Below, piece by piece: positions 18,701-27,105 of a stretch of DNA of 64,000 bases. The stretch covers positions 46,195-110,194 of the forward strand of contig JAJRRB010000084.1 in assembly GCA_024279915.1 (NCBI GenBank). Reading direction: 5' to 3'. Below the pieces are notes generated by a model. The model saw only the letters and a program-made list of their open reading frames with translations, had not been told where the DNA came from and searched no databases. The stretch's first letter is position 1. Every line of letters begins with the position of its first letter. The stretch is from Deltaproteobacteria bacterium. GTDB taxonomy: Bacteria > Desulfobacterota > Desulfuromonadia > Desulfuromonadales > BM103. Both the position numbers and the translations under genes were made by a program.

Positions 18701-20044
18701 ATGACGCACGAGATAAGAGTCCCAGAAGTATCGGAAGGGGTGACCGAGGGCACCGTCATTGATATCGTTGTTGCCGTCGGTGACACTGTTGAAGCTGACC
18801 AGACTCTGCTGGAGCTGGAGACCGATAAAGCGGTGGTTGGCATCCCGTCACCTCTTGAAGGCACAATCACCGAGATCATGGTGGGACAAGGCGATACTGT
18901 GCCGATTGGTGCGATCATCATGATGGTTGAATCAGTCGGGTCGACGTCAGCCGTTGCTGAAGATACAGAAGCAGAAGTGGAAACTGAAGAGCAACTCAAG
19001 TCAGAAACAGACGTAAAGCCAACCATGTCGCCTGTGGTTGAAGCTCCTCCTGAAGCAGAAGCTGTTCTGGCTGCGCCAGCGTCTAGCGTTGATTTGCGTT
19101 CTGTGCGCAGTGGTGACCGTGTCGCTCCGGCAGCTCCTTCTGTGCGTCGATTGGCACGCGATCTGGGTGTTGATATCTACCAGGTACAGGGCTCTGGGCC
19201 TGGTGGTCGCATCAGTGAAGCTGATGTGCGCGATTTTGTACGAGAAACCATGCAGCGTATTACCGGAGGAGGACCTGCTCCGGCTGCCTTTGGGGAATTC
19301 GCTGGACTGCACGCCCAGCGGCCGCTGCCAGATTTCACCCGATGGGGAGAGGTGGACCGTGAACCACTTTCGCGGATTCGCGAACTGACAGCCGATGCCA
19401 TGAGCTATGCCTGGTCAACCATTCCTATGGTGACCCAGTATGATCACGCCAAAATCACCGAGATCGAAAAGTTTCGCAAGGAGTTTAACCTTAAGGCGGG
19501 CAGTGAGAACAAGTTGACGATGACCGCCATCCTGGTCAAGGTTTGCGCTGCCGCCCTCAAGGTTTCCCCTCGCTTCAATAGCAGCCTTGATCTGGCGAGC
19601 AAAGAATTGGTCCTCAAGCAGTATGTTCACATTGGCGTTGCTGTCGACACCCCCGGTGGCTTGCTGGTGCCAGTGCTTCGCGATGCAGACGCAAAAGGGA
19701 TCGAAAGACTGGCCATCGAGTTGAACGAAATTGCCGGGAAAACGCGTGATCGCAAGATCAGTCCTGCTGAGATGGAAGGTGGCACCTTTACCATCAGTAA
19801 CTTGGGCGGAGTCGGTGGGACGTCTTTCACACCGATTGTTTATGCGCCTCAGGTCGCCATTCTGGGTGTTTCTACCGCCGAAATACAACCGGTCTGGAAC
19901 GGCCAGGAATTCACTTCAGACTTGGTTATGCCACTCTCTTTGACTTACGATCATCGTGTCATAGACGGTGCTGATGGTGCCCGCTTCCTGCGCTGGATTT
20001 GTGAGGCTCTTGAGAACCCATTGCAGCTGGTCATGAAAGGATAA
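18701..20044 (+). CDS. aceF: pyruvate dehydrogenase E2, dihydrolipoamide acetyltransferase
   Basis: 447 residues with one N-terminal lipoyl domain (lipoyl Lys at about 43 in LETDKAVV), an acidic Ala/Glu-rich linker, an E1/E3-binding domain (VRRLARDLGVD...GPGGRISEADVRDF) and the catalytic domain with DHRVIDGADGARFL. E. coli AceF has three lipoyl domains; this one has one. ATG 18701 has AAGGG upstream and is preferred to the in-frame ATG 18680 inside aceE. Confidence 0.95.
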   Translation: MTHEIRVPEVSEGVTEGTVIDIVVAVGDTVEADQTLLELETDKAVVGIPSPLEGTITEIMVGQGDTVPIGAIIMMVESVGSTSAVAEDTEAEVETEEQLKSETDVKPTMSPVVEAPPEAEAVLAAPASSVDLRSVRSGDRVAPAAPSVRRLARDLGVDIYQVQGSGPGGRISEADVRDFVRETMQRITGGGPAPAAFGEFAGLHAQRPLPDFTRWGEVDREPLSRIRELTADAMSYAWSTIPMVTQYDHAKITEIEKFRKEFNLKAGSENKLTMTAILVKVCAAALKVSPRFNSSLDLASKELVLKQYVHIGVAVDTPGGLLVPVLRDADAKGIERLAIELNEIAGKTRDRKISPAEMEGGTFTISNLGGVGGTSFTPIVYAPQVAILGVSTAEIQPVWNGQEFTSDLVMPLSLTYDHRVIDGADGARFLRWICEALENPLQLVMKG

Positions 20045-20048
20045 TTCC

Positions 20049-21455
20049 GTGAGCCATAACGATACGATACCTGCTACTGCGCAACTGGTTATTATTGGTG
20101 CCGGTCCGGGAGGCTATGCTGCGGCATTTCGTGCTGTCGAGCTGGGACTGAACGTCACCCTGGTTGATCCTGAAGCTCACCCCGGCGGAGTCTGTTTACA
20201 CCGTGGTTGCATCCCCTCCAAGGCGTTGTTGCATGTCGCCAAACTTGTCAGTGAAGCAGAGGAAGCCGCCGAGATTGGCGTCACCTTTGCCCAGCCTGAA
20301 ATCGACCTCGATCGAGTGCGGAACTGGAAGAATGAAGTCATCGGTAAGCTGACCGGTGGGCTTGGTTCAAAGGTCGACAAGATGAAGATTACCTACGTGC
20401 GTGGTATGGCGATGTTTAAGGATGCCAGGACATTAACGGTCACGACCACGACTGGATCTGTCGGTGAGATCGCTTTTGAGCAGGCAATCCTGGCCACGGG
20501 CTCCCGGCCGATCATGCTGCCGGGAGTTGCAGCAGAGAGTCAACAAATTGTCGATTCTACTGGCGCTCTCGAACTCGCCGACGTCCCTGCCTCTCTGTTG
20601 GTTGTTGGCGGTGGCTACATTGGCCTTGAGCTCGGGTCGGTCTATGCTGCTCTCGGCAGCAAGGTCTCGGTCGTGGAGATGACTGATCGTCTGCTGCCCG
20701 GTTGTGATCGTGATCTGGTCTCGGTGCTGAAAAGACGTCTCGACAAGAAGCTTGCCGAGATCCTGCTCAATACCCGAGTTGCCGGGCTGAAAGAGCAGAA
20801 GAACGGAGTCATGGTGACTCTGGAAGGTAAGCAAGGCGAGCCGGTCAAGAAACGTTTCGCCAAGGTTCTGATTGCTATTGGTCGTCGTCCTAACAGCGAG
20901 CATCTGGGCTTGGAGAATACGGCAATCAAGCTGGATGATAAAGGTTTTGTCGAAGTCGATGGCCAACTGCGTACAGCGGAGCCCCATATCTTCGCGATCG
21001 GCGATATTGCCGGAGAGCCAATGCTGGCACACAAGGCCTATGGTGAGGCGCACGTCGCTGCTGAAGCGGCTGTCGGCAGGAATTCGGTCTTTGATCCCCG
21101 TGCGATCCCGGCTGTGGTTTTCACCGATCCGGAGATCGCCTGGTGCGGGCTGACCGAGAGCGAGGCTCGTGCACAAAAGATCAAAGTCAAAACAGCCAAG
21201 TTTCCCTGGCGAGGTAACGGTCGCACTCTGACTCTTGGTCGTGATGACGGCATGACCAAGTTGATTGTCGATCCAAAGACTGATCGTTTGCTCGGCATGG
21301 CCGTTGTCGGCCCCGGTGCAGGGGAGTTGATTGCTGAGGGGGTTGTCGCTTTGGAGATGGCTGCGGTGAGTGAAGATTTGCGTAAGTCTATTCATCCTCA
21401 CCCAACTCTATCCGAAACGATCTACGAAGCGGCTGAAATGTTGTTTGAACGTTGA
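20049..21455 (+). CDS. lpdA: dihydrolipoyl dehydrogenase (E3)
   Basis: 468 residues, GTG start 4 bp after aceF. It reoxidises dihydrolipoamide with FAD and NAD+. FAD site VIIGAGPGGYAAAF, redox-active disulfide in GGVCLHRGCIPSK, NAD site VVGGGYIGLELGSVYAALGSKV, FAD-binding AIGDIAGEPMLAHKA, and the C-terminal His-Glu pair in HPHPTLSET. All catalytic elements are intact. Confidence 0.96.
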   Translation: MSHNDTIPATAQLVIIGAGPGGYAAAFRAVELGLNVTLVDPEAHPGGVCLHRGCIPSKALLHVAKLVSEAEEAAEIGVTFAQPEIDLDRVRNWKNEVIGKLTGGLGSKVDKMKITYVRGMAMFKDARTLTVTTTTGSVGEIAFEQAILATGSRPIMLPGVAAESQQIVDSTGALELADVPASLLVVGGGYIGLELGSVYAALGSKVSVVEMTDRLLPGCDRDLVSVLKRRLDKKLAEILLNTRVAGLKEQKNGVMVTLEGKQGEPVKKRFAKVLIAIGRRPNSEHLGLENTAIKLDDKGFVEVDGQLRTAEPHIFAIGDIAGEPMLAHKAYGEAHVAAEAAVGRNSVFDPRAIPAVVFTDPEIAWCGLTESEARAQKIKVKTAKFPWRGNGRTLTLGRDDGMTKLIVDPKTDRLLGMAVVGPGAGELIAEGVVALEMAAVSEDLRKSIHPHPTLSETIYEAAEMLFER

Positions 21456-21474
21456 TTGAGGGAAGGGAGACGTC

Positions 21475-22047
21475 ATGCTACGTCGATGGAAGTGTACGGT
21501 CTGCGGTTATATCCATGAAGGAGAAGAACCACCAGAGAACTGCCCGGTCTGCGGTGCTGATCGCTCAAAATTCGTCCCGGCTGAGTCAGAAGAGATGAAT
21601 CTGTTGCATGACCTCATTGCCAATTTTCATCCCCACTCCGTGGCTGCGCACTTCCCCAGTGGATTAGTGCCGACCAGCGCCCTGTTTCTCCTGTTGTATT
21701 TTGGCACTGGTCATTACGGACTGGAACTGGCGGTCTTCTGGCTCTTACTAGTGGTCGTAGCCGTGATCCCTGTCTCGCTGGGCTCCGGTATTTATGCCTG
21801 GCAGAAACATTTTGATGGCCAGCGTGCCAGCATCTTCTTCAAGAAAATCGGCCTGGCTCTGACTTTACTGTGGCTCGGTCTGGTCGCTGTTATTTTACGT
21901 TATGGACATCCTGAGCTGTTGATAACCGGCGGCTGGCGTACCTGGCTGTACCTGTTCTGTCTTGGCGGGATGCTCGGGTGTGTGATGCTTCTCGGTCATT
22001 ATGGTAGCAAACTGGTTTTTCAGTGGCATGGCCAGCATCGTGCGTGA
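21475..22047 (+). CDS. rubredoxin-like domain fused to membrane domain (DUF2231-like)
   Basis: 190 residues. The N-terminus (about 1-36) is a rubredoxin-type iron site: CTVCGYIH then [11 protein letters not shown]. The rest has four hydrophobic helices with His residues in [14 protein letters not shown] and near KHF and GHYGSK, the pattern of DUF2231-type membrane proteins. One electron could pass between the soluble iron site and the membrane part; that is inference. It lies 19 bp after lpdA and may be cotranscribed. Confidence 0.75.
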   Translation: MLRRWKCTVCGYIHEGEEPPENCPVCGADRSKFVPAESEEMNLLHDLIANFHPHSVAAHFPSGLVPTSALFLLLYFGTGHYGLELAVFWLLLVVVAVIPVSLGSGIYAWQKHFDGQRASIFFKKIGLALTLLWLGLVAVILRYGHPELLITGGWRTWLYLFCLGGMLGCVMLLGHYGSKLVFQWHGQHRA

Positions 22048-22233
22048 GTATGAGCTACTTCCCAAGTGCCTGTACTCTTTGCCTTGAGCGTCTGAAATTG
22101 AGGTTTCCCTCTGCCTGGAACGAGGTCAAATTATTCTTTGACAGAGTCTTTTTCTCTGGATTCGCCTTGATTTGCGCAATGTTATTTCTCTGCTATTGTT
22201 GAGTATCATTCCACTAATGAAAGGAGATACTAC

Positions 22234-22416
22234 ATGGGAACTCATTGGATTGAAGAAGGATGTATTAATTGTGCCGCTTGTGCTGATGTCTGTCCAGTTG
22301 ATGCCATTAGTGAACAAGGTGAAGTCCATGTGATTGATAAGGACATCTGCATTGATTGCGGTGCCTGTGACAGTGTCTGCCCTGTGGATGTAATCAAATG
22401 GGAGACGACGGCCTGA
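22234..22416 (+). CDS. 2[4Fe-4S] ferredoxin
   Basis: 60 residues with two CxxCxxCxxxCP motifs (CINCAACADVCP and CIDCGACDSVCP), the classical clostridial-type low-potential ferredoxin. AAGGAG lies 10 bases before the ATG. A soluble cytoplasmic electron carrier; its partner enzymes are not evident from the neighbours. Confidence 0.93.
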   Translation: MGTHWIEEGCINCAACADVCPVDAISEQGEVHVIDKDICIDCGACDSVCPVDVIKWETTA

Positions 22417-22442
22417 GAATCATTGAAACAACGATCACCATG

Positions 22443-22467
22443 GAGGTTTTAACGAACCTCAGTTTTA
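22443..22467 (+). terminator. weak hairpin terminator after ferredoxin
   Basis: GAGGTT (22443-22448) pairs with AACCTC (22455-22460), followed by AGTTTTAT. The gap 22417-22748 holds nothing else I can recognise. Confidence 0.45.
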
Positions 22468-22748
22468 TCCGGATTCATTTTTCTATCCTCCACTGTGCTC
22501 TTCCTCCTGCACTCACAGCAACCCGGCTGTTGCCTACTTAACTTCTAGATATAGTCACACTTTCGCGAAAAAAAATTATTCTGGATGAATCCGTGGAGAT
22601 TGAAGAAAACTTGTTCGGGGTTGTTTCCATGAAAGTTTTTCGGGGCTGTTAAAGTCGATCTGTTCTTCATTTATTGGTTGGTGTATCTGGAAACTCTCGG
22701 GGAACAGGAAGTTTCAGAACCATAAATATTCACAGAACAGGAGGATCT

Positions 22749-23252
22749 ATGGGAAGCAAAGGACGTGAGATTGTCGGTCTGGATGTCAATGAACTGCTGA
22801 CCCTGTTGCGTAAAGCCTATTCTGATGAATGGCTTGCTTACTATCAGTATTGGACGGGTGCAAAGATCGCCAAGGGGCCGATGAAAGAAGCCGTGATTGC
22901 CGAACTTGAGCAACATGCCATCGAGGAACTGAACCATGCCCTGCTGGTGACCAATCGCATTATTCAGTTGGGAGGTGAACCGGTGACCGATCCACGCGAC
23001 TGGTTCAAACTCACCAATTGTACCTACGAGCCGCCGAATGATCCTTTTGTCAAGACGCTCCTGATACAGAATATAGCTGGCGAACAATGTGCCATCGGTG
23101 TCTACAAACGGTTGATGGACATGACCCAGGACAAAGATCCAATTACCTACAACATTGCCCTACAGATCATTGAGCAGGAAGTTGAACACGAAGAAGATCT
23201 GCAGGCTTTATTGGAGGACTTTGAGCTGATGATCTCGGCGATCAAGGGATAA
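22749..23252 (+). CDS. ferritin/Dps-like protein
   Basis: 167 residues from ATG 22749 with AGGAGGA upstream. Helices carry DEWLAYYQYW, EQHAIEELNHALL, EQCAIGVYKRL and EQEVEHEEDLQALL, giving the Glu/His ligand pattern of a diiron four-helix bundle. It resembles the Dps-like bacterioferritin group found in anaerobes and archaea. Likely role is iron storage or detoxification with peroxide. One Cys in TNCTYEPP could pair with QCAIG, as in Dps-like thiol forms; that is inference. Confidence 0.82.
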   Translation: MGSKGREIVGLDVNELLTLLRKAYSDEWLAYYQYWTGAKIAKGPMKEAVIAELEQHAIEELNHALLVTNRIIQLGGEPVTDPRDWFKLTNCTYEPPNDPFVKTLLIQNIAGEQCAIGVYKRLMDMTQDKDPITYNIALQIIEQEVEHEEDLQALLEDFELMISAIKG

Positions 23253-23448
23253 TCAGGCTGCTGAAACAGTTCAGGCTGGTGTTTATAACCCATACCCGTT
23301 GTAGATATTTTATGATGTTGGTTGCGAGGTTTCCTGCAGGGAGGCGTGTCATCCTGTTGCGTGCTAAAATGTAAGTGTGTGTGATAAGGGGATGGCAGTG
23401 ACTGACTCTCATCCCACGGTTCTCCGACCGGAAAGAAGGAGTGCAGCC

Positions 23449-23673
23449 ATGAGAGAAATCTACGAATGCCGTATCTGCGGAGTGGTTACGAAATTGGACG
23501 AGCAGATATGCGCCCCTAGAGTACAGGATGATATCCATGACTATTGCGGTACCACCAGGGATCGTGCCGGGATGTGCGACTCGGTGAAAGAACACCTCGC
23601 CTACGTGTGCGGTACCTGTGGTAGACCCGCTGAACAGGCAGAGTTGGTTTGTAACCCGCTGATAACCGCTTGA
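23449..23673 (+). CDS. small zinc-ribbon protein, unknown function
   Basis: 74 residues from ATG 23449, which has AAGGAG upstream. Cys-rich: YECRICG near the start, CAP, DYCG, MCDS, then YVCGTCGR and VCNP. The CxxC pairs suggest one or two zinc or iron sites. I do not recognise a specific family. It sits after the ferritin-like gene, but a 196-bp gap argues against tight coupling. Confidence 0.6.
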   Translation: MREIYECRICGVVTKLDEQICAPRVQDDIHDYCGTTRDRAGMCDSVKEHLAYVCGTCGRPAEQAELVCNPLITA

Positions 23674-23932
23674 TAAGCGCGCATAAAAACTGGAGTTGCC
23701 CTTTAACTCCACAGAATATAGACATCAGGTTCCAGTGCGACTGAAACAGTCAGGCACAACACGGCAGGCATTTCTTTTTCTCCTTAAATCCCACTTATCC
23801 ATATTTACAGAATAGATCGAGGTGCTGATCTTCAATTAGGGAAATACTTGGTTGAAGAAATAGTTCACGAATGTCAGGGTAGACCATCTCCCGGGAAACT
23901 AAAGGCGATTTACGTCGCAAAGGAGAGTCACT

Positions 23933-24049
23933 ATGTTCGAGGACGTTGATGTTCAGGAAGCAATTAAAAGATCGATTCAAGTCGAAAAAAATGCACGAGA
24001 CAGACATCGATACCTATGTCAGGGAGTGACGGGGCGGGCACTCAGCTGA
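23933..24049 (+). pseudogene. N-terminal remnant of a ferritin-like gene
   Basis: With a good AAGGAG upstream, ATG 23933 opens a 38-codon frame whose first 22 residues (VDVQEAIKRSIQVEKNARD) match the first helix of rubrerythrin/ferritin-like proteins. After RDRHRYL the similarity stops and a TGA ends the frame at 24047. No continuing ferritin sequence follows in any frame. It looks like a gene left with only its translation start and first helix. Confidence 0.5.
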
Positions 24050-24173
24050 TTTTTACCAATCGGGGCTTGACCTGACAGACATTGTTTGGGTTTGTTCGGT
24101 TGGGAAAGACCCTCCCTTTGTGTCCAAGAAATCCTAAGGACATGTGAGAATGACTTGCAGTAATACTTATAAG

Positions 24174-24212
24174 AAAGCCCTGACCTTGGGAACAGGCTGG
24201 GGCTTTGTTTTA
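24174..24212 (+). terminator. rho-independent terminator
   Basis: AAAGCCC (24174-24180) pairs with GGGCTTT (24200-24206), followed by GTTTTA. Confidence 0.6.
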
Positions 24213-24246
24213 CTGTAAAATGTGACTTGAGAGAATGTAAATTTAT

Positions 24247-24483
24247 TTGAGGTCAATTCTCAATCATGTTATTAGCTGTCTCATTATGATGATTGTTGTT
24301 TTTTCAGGCCCACTGTTTTTTCTTTGTTCCTATCTTGCATTCCTCTGCTTCCGGAAAGCCCGCTACCGACATTTCGTCGTTTTAGGTTTAGTTGCGACTT
24401 TCATGCTTGTTCTCACTGTGAGTGTGATTTTTGGTATATATTTTCTTGGCATCCAAATGGCTTTGGAAGCTTCAGCAATTTAA
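24247..24483 (+). CDS. hypothetical two-helix membrane protein
   Basis: A 78-residue frame opening at TTG 24247, with two long hydrophobic stretches (about 8-35 and 42-70) separated by a basic loop FRKARYRH. No ribosome-binding site is clear and I recognise no family. Composition makes it a possible small membrane protein, but it may be a chance frame. Confidence 0.3.
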   Translation: MRSILNHVISCLIMMIVVFSGPLFFLCSYLAFLCFRKARYRHFVVLGLVATFMLVLTVSVIFGIYFLGIQMALEASAI

Positions 24484-24633
24484 AATTAATAGTTTCTTGC
24501 TTAGGCTAGAGCATCATCTAAATGTCTCAATCAACAAGAAGCCGTTTTTCGTCTCAGAAGTCGTGACTTTTGAGAATGTAGCAAATCAGGTGGCGTCTTC
24601 TCGGGATTTTCGGATGTAGATTGCGCCGGACAA

Positions 24634-25068
24634 CTATTTTTTCTTTTTCTTCTTTTCGGCGGGTTGTTGCACCAGAGAATACGGCAACCCTTGTGGGTTG
24701 AACCCCATTTCAGACATAGACCTGGCAACATGGCTTCTCGATACAAGAAACAAAGGGTGTCTAAATTCGTCAATATTCTTCTCTATTTTTTCCATTTTAA
24801 TGCCACTTAATACACTGTAGGCAAACCTATGCTTACATGAAACACTAAACACCTCGACGTCTTTTTTGTCGCTATTAAGGCCCTTAACAATTGTTTCTGT
24901 TTCTACAAGGAAGTCAACTCCTTCAACCCCCTCTTGCGGATAAAAAAACACACCATGCTGTAGTTGAACGGCGTACTTCCCTTGCTCAAGTTTTTCAGCC
25001 TTCGTCTCAGATTTAGTGGTGAGAAGTCTCACTCCTAACATGGTGCAGCTGTCCAATATAGTCGACAT
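24634..25068 (-). CDS. SecB-like chaperone of a toxin-antitoxin-chaperone module
   Basis: 144 residues ending in a run of six Lys. The middle has alternating hydrophobic strands (GVDFLVETETIVKG, VEVFSVSCKHRFAYSV). A C-terminal helix and loop, PLFLVSRSHVARSMSEMGF then LPYSL, recall the SecB ending in which a helix is followed by a Pro-rich Leu/Pro segment. It overlaps the hicB gene by 56 bp and has AGGATGG upstream of ATG 25068. In toxin-antitoxin-chaperone modules a SecB paralogue folds and protects the antitoxin. The fold call is by pattern only; position in a HicA-HicB operon is the stronger argument. Confidence 0.5.
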   Translation of the reverse strand: MSTILDSCTMLGVRLLTTKSETKAEKLEQGKYAVQLQHGVFFYPQEGVEGVDFLVETETIVKGLNSDKKDVEVFSVSCKHRFAYSVLSGIKMEKIEKNIDEFRHPLFLVSRSHVARSMSEMGFNPQGLPYSLVQQPAEKKKKKK

Positions 25069-25498
25069 CGTTTACCATCCTCATATTCTGTGTTGTATCA
25101 ATTTCAAAATTAGAAATGTATTCTTTTACTGGATAATGATGATGATGAATTTCGGTGCTATTCACCCTGTCTAGCTTGTCTGAAATGGCTGTTGTTACAA
25201 AGTCATTAAGATAAAGACCATCCATGGTTGCGGCTACAACTGCTTGCTCATGCATAACAGGTCCGATTCGTACGTTGAATGTCCCGCTACACGGTTTACG
25301 AGGTTCTATCCCAAGTTCTTTGCAAGTCTCAACATAGTCGGCAATAGCAGCTTGAAACTCTTTCTCTAGATCACCAGGTGATTGCGCCTCGTAAGTAACC
25401 ACATCTTTGATAAATAAAAGCTTTCCGTGGAGACAGTTGTCTTCGATGCTAACTTCAACTGAGCCAACATAGCCATTGTATTTTAAAATATTACTCAT
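25013..25498 (-). CDS. hicB: HicB-family antitoxin with C-terminal extension
   Basis: 161 residues. The N-terminal HicB fold is followed by a ribbon-helix-helix-like segment (FNVRIGPVMHEQAVVAATMDGLYLNDFVTTAISDKLD). About 50 extra residues follow, rich in His, Asn and aromatic residues (HHHHYPVKEYISNFEI). Such an extension fits the chaperone-addiction tail of antitoxins in toxin-antitoxin-chaperone modules. It should neutralise HicA and repress its own promoter. The start overlaps the hicA stop by 4 bp (ATGA-type). Confidence 0.75.
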   Translation of the reverse strand: MSNILKYNGYVGSVEVSIEDNCLHGKLLFIKDVVTYEAQSPGDLEKEFQAAIADYVETCKELGIEPRKPCSGTFNVRIGPVMHEQAVVAATMDGLYLNDFVTTAISDKLDRVNSTEIHHHHYPVKEYISNFEIDTTQNMRMVNDVDYIGQLHHVRSETSHH

Positions 25499-25746
25499 GG
25501 TTTTATCCCTATTTTGTCGAGGCCCTCAATAAGAACTCTGACGACATACTTTTTTACGGGGTCACTGCCGTGTGGTTTGTGAAGGTTGATTTGACTGCTA
25601 TGCTCTGCGTTGTAAAATTTCACTCGAGACCCAGATCCTTGGATTTCCTTGAAACCATAACCACAAAGAAGCGTTTTCACTTCAGACCATTTAAAATCTG
25701 AAGGTTTGGCGTGAAGTCGCGCGAGGAGGTTTTCTTTCTTTCCCAT
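25495..25746 (-). CDS. hicA: HicA-family mRNA interferase toxin
   Basis: 83 residues with the double-stranded RNA-binding-like HicA fold: a strand pair GYGFKEIQGSGSRVKFYN, then INLHKPHG with the conserved catalytic His, and a helix RVLIEGLDKIGI. HicA cleaves mRNA independently of translation. It is the first gene of the hicA-hicB-secB-like operon. The palindrome at 25767-25793, 21 bases upstream, may be its operator. Confidence 0.82.
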   Translation of the reverse strand: MGKKENLLARLHAKPSDFKWSEVKTLLCGYGFKEIQGSGSRVKFYNAEHSSQINLHKPHGSDPVKKYVVRVLIEGLDKIGIKP

Positions 25747-25766
25747 AGTATATCATTCTTGCCCGC

Positions 25767-25793
25767 CCCTGCAACTAGATGTTAGTTGCAGGG
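25767..25793. promoter_or_regulatory. perfect 11-bp palindrome upstream of hicA, possible operator
   Basis: CCCTGCAACTA (25767-25777) and TAGTTGCAGGG (25783-25793) are exact reverse complements around GATGT. HicB antitoxins repress their own operons through such palindromes. It is not followed by a T run in either direction, which argues against a terminator. Confidence 0.5.
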
Positions 25794-26227
25794 CTGTGCA
25801 GGCTACCTTAGTCGAGTTGTTGAAGTAAACAAAAAAAACAAAAGTCACCAACCTGGCCGTTTTCAGCAAGGCGATCCTGCTCCTAGTTGGTGGTTTTATG
25901 TGTGATGCTCAGGCTATCGCTTCTACATTTTCTGTTTGAATATTTATCGATGGAAACCTTGGCCCGAGGTCCTGTGCTTGATGCCCTTTGTCTCGCTCAA
26001 GAGCTAAAGAAAACAACAAACGACTGCGACAAAAGGGTAAGTATTTTTTAAGTTCTTCCTTCAACCATACTGATCATTTCCATCCCCCATGGAACGCATC
26101 AAATAAGACAACGCCAATTTACTCTAGTCTAAAGATATGGTCAAATTTTCCTTCCTGTATATCCTGCTGCTTTGTTTGCCTGGTGTGATATTGGCTGAAG
26201 AGTACAATTCTTACTGATCCTGATAAA
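25794..26227. other. region without a recognised gene
   Basis: No supported gene in about 430 bases. CACCAAC (25846-25852) pairs with GTTGGTG (25886-25892) over a 33-base loop, followed by GTTTT. The rest is AT-rich. Confidence 0.5.
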
Positions 26228-26267
26228 TAAAAAAGCCCCGCTCACCAGAGGGGGGTGGGAGCAGGGC
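26228..26267 (-). terminator. terminator for the minus-strand operon above 26.4 kb
   Basis: Read on the minus strand, GCCC-GCTC-type stems (26261-26267 and inward with 26235-26246) form a GC-rich hairpin followed by TTTTTTATTT. Confidence 0.7.
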
Positions 26268-26388
26268 AAATTGTCTCTGGCTTATGAAAGGATCATAAGC
26301 AGAGAGCTACGTAAATTTACAGCAGGCTTATCAATAATGTCTATGAGGGTGCCCGTTAGCTCATGTATTTATAATCTATTTACGCTTA

Positions 26389-26549
26389 GGAGCCTGTCCG
26401 ACAATCCATGATCGGCTGCAAACCCAGCTGTTTGGCCCATATTTCAGCTCCTTTTCGACCAATAGCTATGGCTATTACTCACAAACGAGTCAAAATCTGT
26501 TCTCAAACTTCTGAGTTTTCGCTTCGACCCTTATTGTCGGACAGACTCC
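26389..26549. mobile_element. MITE-like element with 17-bp terminal inverted repeats
   Basis: A 161-bp element begins GGAGCCTGTCCGACAAT and ends with its near-perfect reverse complement (26533-26549, one mismatch). It is flanked by TA on both sides (26387-26388 and 26550-26551), fitting the TA target of IS630/mariner-type transposons. It contains no transposase. It supplies the last codons of the gene at 26490-26801. Confidence 0.7.
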
Positions 26550-26801
26550 TAGCTGTTCTTCAATTTGTCTTATAGTTTTTTCCAGAATTAAATGGTTGAC
26601 GCCCATGCCAAGGTAACCAGTTTGCCCGTACGTATCATACAGTTTCACATGTTCAATTAGTTTTTCAATATCAATGCCACCAGGTCGTGGTGTTTTCATA
26701 AGGTCAGCAATCGCAAAGATTCGTACCGCCAAATAATCGGGCATTTCATCCACGTGTTGAGCGTGCATGGTCACCATGCGCAATGTCTCAGAAATCTCCA
26801 T
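26490..26801 (-). CDS. small conserved protein, C-terminus altered by MITE
   Basis: 103 residues from ATG 26801, preceded by a GAGGTG-type site. The central pattern PDYLAVRIFAIADL then VKLYDTYGQTGY is shared with the next upstream gene product (PDYIVPHLLEVAQ, VEDYDTYAESGC), so the two are paralogues. The last 17 or so residues (from CPTIRVEAKT) are encoded by the inserted element and are probably not original. Function unknown; it is the third gene of a unit headed by the cysteine desulfurase. Confidence 0.6.
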   Translation of the reverse strand: MEISETLRMVTMHAQHVDEMPDYLAVRIFAIADLMKTPRPGGIDIEKLIEHVKLYDTYGQTGYLGMGVNHLILEKTIRQIEEQLGVCPTIRVEAKTQKFENRF

Positions 26802-26838
26802 TATCACCTCATCTCATTTATCCAACCACCTTTACTCT

Positions 26839-27105
26839 TCAAGCCCAGAAATCCATCTTGATTCCCAGGCGTGCCAGGCTCGTATAGATATCTTCGATAC
26901 TAAAAGCGGTTTTGCAACATCCTGACTCTGCATAGGTATCATAATCTTCAACCTGCATTAGCAGGATCTCGACCACCCATTCCCGATCAGTGTAGTTTTC
27001 AGAATGTTGAGCCACCTCAAGTAAGTGGGGAACGATGTAATCTGGAATTTCACCATTTTGATTCTCACGTAGAGTCGCTTTCGCTAAACGTTCAAATACA
27101 CTCAT
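26839..27105 (-). CDS. small conserved protein, paralogue of the downstream gene
   Basis: 88 residues, acidic and helical, with no membrane segment or signal peptide. It overlaps the desulfurase stop by 4 bp (ATGA), so translation is probably coupled. Two adjacent Cys (SGCCKTAF) could receive sulfur from the desulfurase; the paralogue downstream lacks them. I do not recognise the family. Confidence 0.65.
   Translation of the reverse strand: MSVFERLAKATLRENQNGEIPDYIVPHLLEVAQHSENYTDREWVVEILLMQVEDYDTYAESGCCKTAFSIEDIYTSLARLGIKMDFWA

Noticed and set aside
25988..26188. 66-codon plus-strand frame
   Set aside because: Low-complexity composition, no ribosome-binding site, no family resemblance; likely chance.
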